Source: HGM04593 sp045636125 (GTDB lineage Bacteria; Bacteroidota; Bacteroidia; Bacteroidales; Bacteroidaceae). Taken from it: a stretch of 64,000 nucleotides of DNA. The notes beneath the pieces are model-generated. The model was not told the origin of the DNA. It did no database searches and saw only the letters and a list, made by a program, of their open reading frames with translations. The translations under genes were made by a program, and so were the position numbers. Where the stretch lies: contig JAZTWX010000017.1 of assembly GCA_045636125.1 (NCBI GenBank), positions 1-64,000 of the forward strand, written 5' to 3'. Numbering within the stretch: position 1 is the stretch's first letter; every line of letters starts with the position of its first letter. Positions 52,428 to 61,401 of this stretch are shown piece after piece.

Positions 52428-53300
52428 ATGAACCTGAATATAATTGTTCTTGCAAAGCAGGTGCCCGACACAAGAATGGCGGGCTCGCAGGCAATGAATG
52501 CCGACGGTACCATTAACCGTGCTGCTCTGCCGGCAGTCTTCAACCCCGACGACCTTGCAGCTCTTGAGCAGGCGCTGCGCCTGAAGGATTCTTGCCCCGG
52601 CAGCCGCATCACAGTGCTCACAATGGGCCCCAAAAGAGCGTCGGAACTTTTGCGCGAGGCTCTTTACCGTGGAGCCGATGAGGCTGTGCTCTTGAGCGAT
52701 ATTGCTTTTGCCGGTGCCGACACGCTTGCAACCTCTTATGCCCTTTCGGCGGCTATACGCAAAATGGGCAGTTACGATATAATACTCTGCGGCCGTCAGG
52801 CAATTGACGGTGATACTGCGCAGGTGGGCCCGCAGGTGGCGTGCCAGCTTGCTCTGCCGCAGGTTACTTGCGTGCGCAAGGTGGTGGCTATTGAAAATGG
52901 CGCTCTCACCGTGGAACGTGCAATTGAAAATGGTGCCGAGGTTGTGAAAGCGCCTCTTCCCCTGTTGCTCACAGTCGACGGCAGTGGTGCGCAACCCCGC
53001 CCCCGCAACGCCTACCGTATGCTCCGCTTCCACCGCGCAGCCACTGAAAGCGAGCAGGCTGCCGAGGGGTACAAGTATGCAGCGCAGGCTGCGGCCGACA
53101 GTGCTCTCACCATAAAGGAGTGGAACCTTGCCTATGTTGGCGGCGATGCGGTGCGTTGCGGTCTTGCAGGCTCTCCCACAAAGGTAAAAATGGTGGAGAG
53201 CATCTCGTTCAAGGCAAAAGAGAGTAAGAAATACAGCGACAGCGGCGACGATATAAAATCACTTGTTGCCGAGTTGCTCGAAAATCACACAATAGGATAA
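52428..53300 (+). CDS. etfB: electron transfer flavoprotein, beta subunit
   Basis: 290 residues, normal for EtfB (FixA-like). The N terminus LNIIVLAKQVPDT and the central LCGRQAIDGDTAQVGPQVA and VTCVRKVVAIENG blocks are typical. It binds AMP/FAD with EtfA and receives electrons from acyl-CoA dehydrogenases. In this cluster the partner is the acyl-CoA dehydrogenase two genes on. First of the eight-gene run. Confidence 0.93.
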   Translation: MNLNIIVLAKQVPDTRMAGSQAMNADGTINRAALPAVFNPDDLAALEQALRLKDSCPGSRITVLTMGPKRASELLREALYRGADEAVLLSDIAFAGADTLATSYALSAAIRKMGSYDIILCGRQAIDGDTAQVGPQVACQLALPQVTCVRKVVAIENGALTVERAIENGAEVVKAPLPLLLTVDGSGAQPRPRNAYRMLRFHRAATESEQAAEGYKYAAQAAADSALTIKEWNLAYVGGDAVRCGLAGSPTKVKMVESISFKAKESKKYSDSGDDIKSLVAELLENHTIG

Positions 53301-53307
53301 AAAGGCT

Positions 53308-54327
53308 ATGGAAAACATATTGGTATTTTGCGAAATGAACTCTTCGCGTGTGGCCGAAGTGAGCCTTGAACTATTGAGTGAAGGCCGTCGCTTGGCCGAT
53401 AGGTTGGGCGTGAAGCTCGAAGCGGTTGCGCTGGGTGCCGGCCTGCAGGGCGTTCCTGCACAGGTGTTCCCTTATGGAGTGGATACTCTGCACCTTTTCG
53501 ACGACAGCCGTTTGAACCCTTACACCACACAGCCCTTTGCAACGGCGCTGTGCAAGCTTGTGCGCGAAAAAAACTATCAGATATTCCTGCTCGGAGCAAC
53601 CATTATGGGGCGCGACCTTGCCCCCCGCATCACCGCAGAGCTCGGTTGCGGCCTCACCGCCGACTGCACCGCGCTTGAAATTGGTGATTACGAAGACAAA
53701 AAGAGCGGAACAACAATAAAAGACCTGCTCTACCAAATACGTCCCGCCTTTGGCGGTAACATTGTGGCAACAATCGTCAACCCCCACAACCGCCCGCAAA
53801 TGGCAACGGTGCGCGAGGGTGTGATGCCGCTGTACGCTTGTCGTCCGGCCGATTATCGTGGCGAGGTGGTTGAGCACAATGTGGAACTTTATGTTACCCC
53901 CGCCGATTTTGTGGTTGAGGTGCTCGAAAGGAGTGTGCGCCCTGCAGCAAATAACCTCAAAAACGCTCCCATTGTGGTAGCCGGAGGCTACGGCGTGGGC
54001 TGCAAAGAGAATTTCGACAAGCTTTTTGAGCTTGCCCACCTGTTGCACGCCGAAGTGGGTGCCACCCGCGCGGCTGTGGATGCAGGCTTTGTAACCCGCG
54101 ACCGCCAGGTGGGGCAGACAGGCCTCACGGTGCGCCCCAAAGTATATTTCGCCTGCGGAATATCGGGGCAGGTGCAGCACATTGCGGGAATGAAGGACAG
54201 CGGAATAATTATCTCCATAAACAGCGACCCCGACGCTCCCATAAACGCTATTGCCGATTATGTGGTAACGGGCCGTGTCGAAGATGTAATTCCGCAAATA
54301 ATAACCTATTATCAGCAGAAACAATGA
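53308..54327 (+). CDS. etfA: electron transfer flavoprotein, alpha subunit
   Basis: 339 residues, EtfA with C-terminal FAD domain: VVAGGYGVGCKENFDKLFEL, GATRAAVDAGFV, QTGLTVRPKVYFACGISG and HIAGMKDSGIIISINSDPDAPI. Binds FAD. Gap to etfB is 7 bases and its stop overlaps the acyl-CoA dehydrogenase start (ATGA), so the genes are coupled. Confidence 0.94.
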   Translation: MENILVFCEMNSSRVAEVSLELLSEGRRLADRLGVKLEAVALGAGLQGVPAQVFPYGVDTLHLFDDSRLNPYTTQPFATALCKLVREKNYQIFLLGATIMGRDLAPRITAELGCGLTADCTALEIGDYEDKKSGTTIKDLLYQIRPAFGGNIVATIVNPHNRPQMATVREGVMPLYACRPADYRGEVVEHNVELYVTPADFVVEVLERSVRPAANNLKNAPIVVAGGYGVGCKENFDKLFELAHLLHAEVGATRAAVDAGFVTRDRQVGQTGLTVRPKVYFACGISGQVQHIAGMKDSGIIISINSDPDAPINAIADYVVTGRVEDVIPQIITYYQQKQ

Positions 54328-56027
54328 ACTATTATAGCGACAATAAAGCACTTGCACACTATCTGCGCCACCCGCTCCTCGAACGCATTGTGGCAATGAA
54401 GGAGCACGGTTACTCGCAAAGTGCCGAATACAATTATGCTCCCATCGACTTTACAGAGGCGTTGCAGGGCTATGAACAGGTTCTTCATCTTGTGGGGGAA
54501 CTTTGTGCCGATGTTGTTGCGCCCAATGTGGCACGCACCGAGGTTGAGGGTCCCACGGTTGAGGATGGCCGTGTGAAATACTCTCCCGCAACAGCCGAGA
54601 ATATGGAACTTTTCCGTCAGGCGGGGCTTATGGGAGTGTCGCTCCCCCGCAAATACGGTGGCCTTAACTTCCCTGTTGCGGTATTTACAATGATACAGGA
54701 TGTTGTGTGCCGCGCCGACGCAGCCTTCGGTAACCTATGGGGCTTGCAGGATTGTGCCGAAACGATATACAACTTTGGCACAGCGGAGCAGTGTGAACGC
54801 ATATTGCCGCGTATATGTGCGGGCGAGACAATGTCGATGGACCTTACTGAGCCCGACGCGGGCAGCGACCTGCAGAGTGTTCGCCTCAAAGCAACTTTCG
54901 ACGCCGAAGAGAACCGCTGGTATCTCGACGGTGTGAAGCGTTTCATTACCAACGGCGACAGCGATGTGCACCTTGTGCTTGCCCGCAGCGAAGAGGGCAG
55001 TGTCGACGGCCGCGGCCTCTCGCTCTTCATCTGTGAAAAGAGCTGCGGCAGGGTGAAGACCCGCCGCATTGAGGAAAAAATGGGAATACACGGCTCGCCC
55101 ACTTGTGAAATAGTCTTCGACCACGCTCCGGCCGAGCTTTGCGGCAGCCGCAAGATGGGCCTCATAAAATATGTAATGTCACTTATGAACGGCGCCCGTT
55201 TGGGCATTGCTGCACAGAGCGTTGCAATAGCGCAGGCAGCCTACGAGGAGGCTGTTGCCTATGCCCGTGAGCGCAAGCAGTTCGGAAAAGCCATTATTGA
55301 ACTTCCCCCGGTGTACGACCTTGTGGGCAATATGAAAGCCCGCCTCGACGCAGCCCGCAGCCTTCTCTATGAGACTGCTCGCAATGTCGATATGAGCTAC
55401 CAGCTTGCCGACCTTGCCCGCGAACGCACTCTCACCCCCGAAGAGCGTGCCGAGCAGAAACAGTTCTCGAAAAAGGCCGATGCACTCACCCCTCTTATAA
55501 AGGGAACAGGTAGCGAAATTGCCAACAAGAACGCCTACGACGCTGTGCAGGTGCACGGTGGTTCGGGTTATATGCGCGACTACACGTGTGAGCGCCTCTA
55601 CCGCGATGCGCGCATTACCTCAATATACGAGGGCACTACGCAGCTGCAGGTGGTAGCATCTACCCGCTACGCCACCAGCGGCTTCTACACACAGTTGCTG
55701 GGAGAGTATCTTGCTGCGCCCGTGCCCGCCGCTTTGCAGCCTGTGAAAGAGCGCATTGAGGCAATGTGTGGCAGCTATGCCGAAATGCTTGCTGTTGTGC
55801 AGTCGTTCGAGAACCAGGAGATTATAGATTTTCTTGCCCGTCGTCTCTACGACTCGGTAGCCTGCTGCGTGATGTCGGCTCTTTTGCTTGCCGACGCGGC
55901 TGCCGATGAGGAACTTTTTGCTTCGTCGCTTGTGCGTTACGTTGCTCTTGCCGAAGCCGAGGTTGCAGCAAACCTTGTTTACATTAAGAATTTTAACCCC
56001 GATTTATTAACACAATACAAAAAATAA
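54324..56027 (+). CDS. acyl-CoA dehydrogenase
   Basis: 567 residues, longer than the classic 380-400 because of an extra C-terminal region, as in other Bacteroides homologues. FAD and substrate motifs: MDLTEPDAGSDLQ, KRFITNGDS, GIAAQSVAIAQAAYEEAVAYA and the catalytic base E436 in SIYEGTTQLQ. Works with the EtfBA proteins encoded just upstream. The true substrate is unknown; fatty acyl-CoA or a short-chain acyl-CoA such as a crotonyl or 2-oxoacid intermediate are options. The SlyD-like gene follows after 2 bases. Confidence 0.93.
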   Translation: MNYYSDNKALAHYLRHPLLERIVAMKEHGYSQSAEYNYAPIDFTEALQGYEQVLHLVGELCADVVAPNVARTEVEGPTVEDGRVKYSPATAENMELFRQAGLMGVSLPRKYGGLNFPVAVFTMIQDVVCRADAAFGNLWGLQDCAETIYNFGTAEQCERILPRICAGETMSMDLTEPDAGSDLQSVRLKATFDAEENRWYLDGVKRFITNGDSDVHLVLARSEEGSVDGRGLSLFICEKSCGRVKTRRIEEKMGIHGSPTCEIVFDHAPAELCGSRKMGLIKYVMSLMNGARLGIAAQSVAIAQAAYEEAVAYARERKQFGKAIIELPPVYDLVGNMKARLDAARSLLYETARNVDMSYQLADLARERTLTPEERAEQKQFSKKADALTPLIKGTGSEIANKNAYDAVQVHGGSGYMRDYTCERLYRDARITSIYEGTTQLQVVASTRYATSGFYTQLLGEYLAAPVPAALQPVKERIEAMCGSYAEMLAVVQSFENQEIIDFLARRLYDSVACCVMSALLLADAAADEELFASSLVRYVALAEAEVAANLVYIKNFNPDLLTQYKK

Positions 56028-56029
56028 TT

Positions 56030-56611
56030 ATGGAGAATATTACAAACAAAAAGATACGTGTGGCATATACATTGGTGTCGCACCGTAACGGTGAGTGTGA
56101 AGAGGTTGAAAAGACAACCCGTGAGCAACCATTTGAGTTCTTGAGCGGCGTGGGTTACACCCTCGATGCTTTTGAGGATGCTTTGAAGGATTTGAAGAAG
56201 GGCGATTCTTTCGACTTTACCATCCCCTTTGCCGACGCTTACGGCGAGTACGACCCCGACCACGTTCAGGATTTCGATCGCGAGGTGTTTACCATCGACG
56301 GCAAGTTCGACTCGGCTCACGTTTATGTGGGCAATGTAATTGAGATGATGCGTGCCGACGGCTCACCCATCCTGGGAACAGTAAAGGAGGTTACTCCCGT
56401 GAAGGTTGTTATGGACTTTAATCATCCTTTGGCCGGTTGCGACCTGCAGTTCTTTGGCAACGTGGTCGATTCGCGTGTTGCTACAGAGGCCGAGATGAAG
56501 AAATTCTACGACGCTCTCCGTGCATCGCAGCGTGGTTGCGGCGGTTGCAGCGGTTGCGGCGGCGGAAGCTGTGGCGAAGGTTGTGATGAGGGTTGCGGCG
56601 GTTGCCATTAA
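56030..56611 (+). CDS. SlyD-like FKBP-type peptidyl-prolyl isomerase with Cys/Gly-rich tail
   Basis: 193 residues. The N-terminal domain has the FKBP core (FEFLSGVGYTLDAFEDAL) and the IF insert (VNIEMMRADGSPILG-like strand: VIEMMRADGSPILGTVKE). The last 24 residues hold seven cysteines in CGGC and GSCGEGCDEGC patterns plus a terminal His, a putative metal-binding tail as in E. coli SlyD. Acts as a folding helper and perhaps in nickel delivery. Codon use and tight spacing put it in the etf operon. It is 14 bases before aroC. Confidence 0.9.
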   Translation: MENITNKKIRVAYTLVSHRNGECEEVEKTTREQPFEFLSGVGYTLDAFEDALKDLKKGDSFDFTIPFADAYGEYDPDHVQDFDREVFTIDGKFDSAHVYVGNVIEMMRADGSPILGTVKEVTPVKVVMDFNHPLAGCDLQFFGNVVDSRVATEAEMKKFYDALRASQRGCGGCSGCGGGSCGEGCDEGCGGCH

Positions 56612-56625
56612 AAAAGAATATATAG

Positions 56626-57696
56626 ATGAATAGTACAGGAACGCTTTTGCGCCTTACTACCTTCGGTGAATCGCACGGCACGGCTATTGGTGGAGTTATT
56701 GACGGCTTTCCGGCCGGAATTGTGGTTGATGAGGGTTTCGTGCGTGCCGAAATGCAGCGCCGCCGTCCCGGTCAGAGCGCGGTGACAACATCGCGTAACG
56801 AGGCCGATGAGGTACATTTTCTCTCGGGAATATTCGAGGGACGCACCACTGGTACGCCCATAGCCTTTGCTATTTACAACACAAATAATCATAGCAACGA
56901 CTATGACAACTTGCGTACCGTCTATCGTCCCTCGCACGCCGACTATGTTTACGATGTGAAATATGGCGTGCGCGACCACCGCGGTGGCGGCCGTTCGTCG
57001 GCCCGTGAAACAGCGGTGCGCGTGTGTGCCGGTGCGCTTGCAAAGCTCGCTTTGCAGCAGCTGGGAATAACCGTGCAGGCCTACACCTCGCAAGTGGGTG
57101 AAATTGTGCTTGAAAAGCCTTATACAGCATACGACCTTGCTGCTGTAGAGAGTAACATTGCGCGTTGTCCCGATAGTGAAAAGGCTGCGGCAATGGAGGA
57201 ACTTATCCTCGATGTGAAGCGTTGTGGCGACACCATTGGCGGCGTTGTAACCTGTGTGATAAAGGGTGCTCCTGTGGGCTTGGGCGAGCCTTTGTATGGC
57301 AAGCTCACATCGTCGTTGGCGGCAGCAATGCTCTCTATAAACGCGGCAAAAGGCTTCGATTACGGGTTGGGCTTTGCGGCGGCAAGCGGCCGTGGGTCGC
57401 AGCAGAATGATATATTCTACAACGACAGAGGTTGCATAGCAACCCGCACCAATAACAGTGGTGGCGTGCAAGGAGGAATATCAAATGGCAACGACATCTA
57501 TTTCAGGGTGGCGTTCAAGCCTGTTGCAACGCTGCTTATGGAACAACCTACTGTTGCTGCCGATGGAAGCGACACGGTGGTGAAGGCCCGTGGCCGTCAC
57601 GATCCTTGTGTGGTGCCCCGTGCTGTGCCTGTGGTTGAGGCTATGGCTGCGCTTGTTGTGCTTGACCATTATCTGCTGTACAAGGCAAAAATTTAA
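56626..57696 (+). CDS. aroC: chorismate synthase
   Basis: 356 residues. Makes chorismate from EPSP with reduced FMN, the last common aromatic step. FGESHGTAIGGVIDGFPAG at the N terminus, RPSHADYVYDVKYGVRDHRGGGR with FMN-binding residues, and GGISNGNDIYFRVAFKP and GRHDPCVVPRAVPVVEA complete the family motifs. Co-transcribed with the etf genes by spacing (14 bases from the SlyD-like gene, 2 bases to DUF6057). Confidence 0.96.
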   Translation: MNSTGTLLRLTTFGESHGTAIGGVIDGFPAGIVVDEGFVRAEMQRRRPGQSAVTTSRNEADEVHFLSGIFEGRTTGTPIAFAIYNTNNHSNDYDNLRTVYRPSHADYVYDVKYGVRDHRGGGRSSARETAVRVCAGALAKLALQQLGITVQAYTSQVGEIVLEKPYTAYDLAAVESNIARCPDSEKAAAMEELILDVKRCGDTIGGVVTCVIKGAPVGLGEPLYGKLTSSLAAAMLSINAAKGFDYGLGFAAASGRGSQQNDIFYNDRGCIATRTNNSGGVQGGISNGNDIYFRVAFKPVATLLMEQPTVAADGSDTVVKARGRHDPCVVPRAVPVVEAMAALVVLDHYLLYKAKI

Positions 57697-57698
57697 GT

Positions 57699-59639
57699 AT
57701 GGAAATAACTCGAAAAATTGTTTCGATGAAAAATAATGAAAATAAAGTGAGCGGTAATGCGGCAAAGGTCGTTAAGCCTTGCTGTGGCGCTCTGCGGGCA
57801 AGAAATATCTTCACAGCTGCGTTTTTTGTGGTTGTGTGGCTGCTGCTCGCCTTTTGGGAGAGTGATACTCTTTTCAGAGTGGGGGAGCAGTCGCTCTTTC
57901 TCTATAAATGGCAGTTCCTTGAAGAATCTGTAGCTCTGCCTGCCGGCTTCCTGGGGTGGCTGGGCGCGTTCTTCATACAGTTCTTCTATTACCCCATTTT
58001 GGGTGCGACGGTGTATGTGGCGCTGCTGTTTGTCCTCTATTGCGTTGTGAAAAAGGCTTTTGCCTTGCCCGAGCGCTGGTCGCTGTTGGCTCTCTTGCCC
58101 GTGGTGCTGGTGCTTGCGTGTACCACGCAGTTGGGCTACTGGATATTCTATGTGAAAATGCAGGGCTTCTATTATATGCCGCTGGTGGGAACGTTGCTTG
58201 TGATGTTGGCAGTGTGGTGCTGCTATAAGTTGCGTCCCGGCTATCGCTGTGCCTTTATTCTGGCGTGGACTTTCTTGGGTTTCCCGCTTTTTGGCGCTTG
58301 GGCTCTTGCGGGCTCTGCGGTTATGGCAGTGGGTGCTCTTGTCGACACCATTAAGGCTCGCAGGGGTGTGCTGTTTGGAGTGGTGGCTTTTGTGGTAACT
58401 GCAACCTTGCTCTATTCGGTGCCATTGTGGTATTATTACAAGGTGTATTCCACAATGGCGGTGGAGCAGATAGCTCTTGCCGGTACTCCCATCAACCAGT
58501 GGGTAACATATAGCGAAAAGATGTACCCCAACGGTATTATGGAGTATTGGTTGCCGTTTATATTGCTGGTTGTCGCAGGCTTGCTGCTTGCTGTGCTCAA
58601 GGGCTCGTTGGCAGCTGAAGCTGCCGACAAACGTGCCGAGCAATGCAGTGTCGCGGTGCAGGGTGTGCTTGCAGTGGCAATAGTGGCCTTTACTTGGGTA
58701 TATTGGTACGGCGATGCCAACTTCCGCATCGAGAACAAGCAGAACCGCGCTATATGGGATGGTGATTGGGAGGCTGTTGCAGCTTATGCAAAGGATGCCG
58801 ATGTGCCCACCCGCCAGATTGTGATAAACAAGAATATGGCTCTTCTTAAGCTTGGTCGTGCGCTCGATGAGGCCTTTACTTACCCCGACGGCAGCTCCGA
58901 TATTGCTCACCCCGGTGTTGTGCATCTCACCCAAACAGGTGGTATGATGAACTATTATCAATATGGTAAGTTTAATTTCTGCTACCGTTGGTGCATAGAA
59001 AATTCGGTGGAGTATGGCTGGCGAAACGAGTACCTCAAGCACGCTCTCAACTGTATGCTCTTGTCGGGGCAGCACAAGCTTGCGATGCGTTATGTCAATA
59101 TATTGAAACACACGCTTTTCTATCGTCAGTTCGCCGAAAATGCCGAAAAGATGATAAAGACTCCCTCGCTCATTTCCAAGCAAAAGGAGTATGCAATGCC
59201 GTTGCTTATGTATAAATACCGCGATGCGTTGGAGCTCGACGATTCTTACGTTGAAATGTACCTTACTACAAGTATGTTGGGCACTTACACGCCAGACGAC
59301 AGCCGTCTTTATGCCGAAGCCGCAGTGCTCCATTCGATGATAAAAAAGGATGTGAATGCTTTCTGGCCGGCAATGAGCCGCTATCTGGCGAAGGTGAAGC
59401 TGCAACGCGTGCCTATGCATATTCAAGAGGCTGTCCAGCTCTTTACAACCCTCAGCAAGGATATTACAACCAATATGCCCATTGATGCTGCGGTTAAGCG
59501 CCGTATGGAAAAATTCATTGCAAAGACAAAAGATTTCAAGGGTATGAAAGAGACCGAAATGGCACCCTATTTTGTGGAGGAATTCGGCGACACCTATTGG
59601 TATTTCTATTTCTTTGTGCGTAATATAAAAACTAACTAA
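57699..59639 (+). CDS. DUF6057-type membrane protein
   Basis: 646 residues. After a cytosolic start (about 35 residues) the N-terminal half has some 8-10 hydrophobic segments (NIFTAAFFVVVWLLLAF, GATVYVALLFVLYC, LLPVVLVLACT, YMPLVGTLLVMLAVW ...). The C-terminal half is soluble and helical, perhaps TPR-like. I place it as DUF6057 from memory. Function unknown. It starts 2 bases after aroC and ends 11 bases before a lipoprotein with a CxxCH motif, so the pair may form a membrane-anchored complex. Confidence 0.7.
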   Translation: MEITRKIVSMKNNENKVSGNAAKVVKPCCGALRARNIFTAAFFVVVWLLLAFWESDTLFRVGEQSLFLYKWQFLEESVALPAGFLGWLGAFFIQFFYYPILGATVYVALLFVLYCVVKKAFALPERWSLLALLPVVLVLACTTQLGYWIFYVKMQGFYYMPLVGTLLVMLAVWCCYKLRPGYRCAFILAWTFLGFPLFGAWALAGSAVMAVGALVDTIKARRGVLFGVVAFVVTATLLYSVPLWYYYKVYSTMAVEQIALAGTPINQWVTYSEKMYPNGIMEYWLPFILLVVAGLLLAVLKGSLAAEAADKRAEQCSVAVQGVLAVAIVAFTWVYWYGDANFRIENKQNRAIWDGDWEAVAAYAKDADVPTRQIVINKNMALLKLGRALDEAFTYPDGSSDIAHPGVVHLTQTGGMMNYYQYGKFNFCYRWCIENSVEYGWRNEYLKHALNCMLLSGQHKLAMRYVNILKHTLFYRQFAENAEKMIKTPSLISKQKEYAMPLLMYKYRDALELDDSYVEMYLTTSMLGTYTPDDSRLYAEAAVLHSMIKKDVNAFWPAMSRYLAKVKLQRVPMHIQEAVQLFTTLSKDITTNMPIDAAVKRRMEKFIAKTKDFKGMKETEMAPYFVEEFGDTYWYFYFFVRNIKTN

Positions 59640-59650
59640 AACCATTGCAA

Positions 59651-61162
59651 ATGAAACGATTAACAAGAAATATATGCGCGGTGGCGGTAGCGGCTTTAGT
59701 GGCAGCCTGCACCCCGTCGGTGCCCCAAAAATACACATGTACAGGGGTGCTGCCGGCAATATATCCCGACTATGTAAATGTTACAATTCCCTGTAATATA
59801 GCACCGCTTGTGTTCAGCATAAACGATGCGGCCGACGAGTATGTCACACGTCTCTCGTGCGGCGCAAATGAAATTCTGCTTGCAGGCAACGAGGTCGCTC
59901 CCAAACCGGCCGACTGGCAGAAAATGCTTGCAGCGGCAACCGGCGGGCAGGTGAAAGTGGAGGTGTTTACTGCTATAGACGGCAAGTGGCGCGTGTATGA
60001 ACCGTTCTACTACAAAGTGTCGCCCGACTCGATAGACGGCTATATATCGTACCGTCTCATCCCGCCGTCGTATGTGGCATACGAGCGTTTGAGCATATCG
60101 CAGCGCAACCTTTCGACCTTTGACGAGGAGATAATATATAATAATATGCTCGTTACGCGCGAGCCCGAGGGACAGTGCATCAACTGCCACGCCTACAAGA
60201 ACCATAAAACCGACAATATGCAGTTCCACGTGCGTCAGTACAAGGGTGGAACGGTGTTTGTGCACAACGGTCGTCCGTTCAAGGTGAATATGGCAACCGA
60301 TTCAACCCTCTCGGCAGGTGTTTACCCCGCCTTTAATCCCCGCTACGATTTTGTAGCCTATTCGGTGAACAAGACCGGCCAGATTTTCCACACGAAGCAC
60401 CCCAACAAAATTGAGGTGCAGGACACGAAGAGCGACATTATCCTCTTCGACCCTGCGAACCTTACTATTACCAACGTGGCCAACGACTCTACAAAACTGG
60501 AGGTGTTCCCCTGGTGGTCGCCCGATGGCCGCACACTCTATTATTGCTCTTCGCACTTCCCGCACCGCGAGGAGGGAGAAAGCGACGTCTCTGCCGAGGT
60601 GAGGAACTATAAAGATATAAAATACAGCGTGTTAAGCCGTTCGTTCGACCCCGTGACACGTGCCTTCGGAAAGGCCGACACGGTGTTCAATGCAGCAGCG
60701 TTGGGCAAGAGCGCAACCTTCCCGCGTGTGTCGCCCTGCGGAAAATATCTGCTGTTTGCAATGGCCGAATATGGCTGTTTTCACATATGGCATAACGACG
60801 CCGACCTCTACATAATGAACCTTGAAACAGGTGACTATTGGCCGCTTGAAAAGGCCAATTCGGCGTATGCCGAAAGCTACCATTCGTGGAACAGCACAGG
60901 CCGCTGGATTCTCTTTGCCAGCCGTCGCGAAGACACCAATTACAGCCGTCTTTATATAGCTCACGTAACCCCCGACGGCAAGGCCGAAAAAGCCTTCCTG
61001 CTGCCACAGAAAACAGCCGATTATTATAGCTTCTTCGACCGCTCATACAACGTTCCCGAGTTTATGGTGGAGCCTGTAATAATAGAGCCGCAGCGCTTTG
61101 CCGATATAATAAAAGGCGATGCTGTAAATGTTAAATATGTGCAATCTAATAGTGAAAATTAA
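59651..61162 (+). CDS. WD40-like (TolB-type) lipoprotein with CxxCH motif
   Basis: 503 residues from ATG 59651 (MKRLTRNICAVAVAALVAAC, lipobox VAAC at 17-20); a TTG two codons earlier is less likely. The C-terminal part has PD40/TolB-like beta-propeller repeats (VYPAFNPRYDFVAYSVN, VFPWWSPDGRTLYYCSS, TFPRVSPCGKYLLFAM, YHSWNSTGRWILFASR). In between is GQCINCHAYKN: C176-xx-C-H180, a c-type heme-binding signature. One heme site on a surface-lipid anchored propeller would be a redox or heme-sensing protein; if the motif is not loaded it may just coordinate metal. Last gene of the etf run. Confidence 0.8.
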   Translation: MKRLTRNICAVAVAALVAACTPSVPQKYTCTGVLPAIYPDYVNVTIPCNIAPLVFSINDAADEYVTRLSCGANEILLAGNEVAPKPADWQKMLAAATGGQVKVEVFTAIDGKWRVYEPFYYKVSPDSIDGYISYRLIPPSYVAYERLSISQRNLSTFDEEIIYNNMLVTREPEGQCINCHAYKNHKTDNMQFHVRQYKGGTVFVHNGRPFKVNMATDSTLSAGVYPAFNPRYDFVAYSVNKTGQIFHTKHPNKIEVQDTKSDIILFDPANLTITNVANDSTKLEVFPWWSPDGRTLYYCSSHFPHREEGESDVSAEVRNYKDIKYSVLSRSFDPVTRAFGKADTVFNAAALGKSATFPRVSPCGKYLLFAMAEYGCFHIWHNDADLYIMNLETGDYWPLEKANSAYAESYHSWNSTGRWILFASRREDTNYSRLYIAHVTPDGKAEKAFLLPQKTADYYSFFDRSYNVPEFMVEPVIIEPQRFADIIKGDAVNVKYVQSNSEN

Positions 61163-61190
61163 CATTTAACTGTTAAAAGAGATAAATTGC

Positions 61191-61240
61191 AAAGTTCTCC
61201 AAAGTTCGTGCGAAAATGCCTGGCTTTGGAGCTTTTTTTA
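61191..61240 (+). terminator. terminator at the end of the etf operon
   Basis: AAAG..CTCCAAAG and CTTTGGAG CTTT with a two-base bulge, then a run of T. Separates the operon from the FAS1 gene. Confidence 0.7.
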
Positions 61241-61312
61241 TTTATTATGTGAAAAAAACGGTCAAACGGGAAAAAAATAACAGGATTTATGCGAATATTT
61301 ATTGAAAAGTCT

Positions 61313-61320
61313 TATTTTTG
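61313..61320 (+). promoter_or_regulatory. FAS1 gene -7 element
   Basis: TATTTTTG fits TAnnTTTG, 81 bases before the ATG at 61402. The -33 position is not a match to TTTG. Confidence 0.4.
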
Positions 61321-61401
61321 CACGTTACATAGTGGCTCATTGTGCCAATACGTGAAATGTGATAAAAAGTAAAAAAAATATAATTAATAAAATTCGTACT
61401 T

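Noticed and set aside
57693..59759. 688-codon minus-strand frame
   Set aside because: Antisense to the DUF6057 gene; rich in His and Gln, the usual shadow signature.
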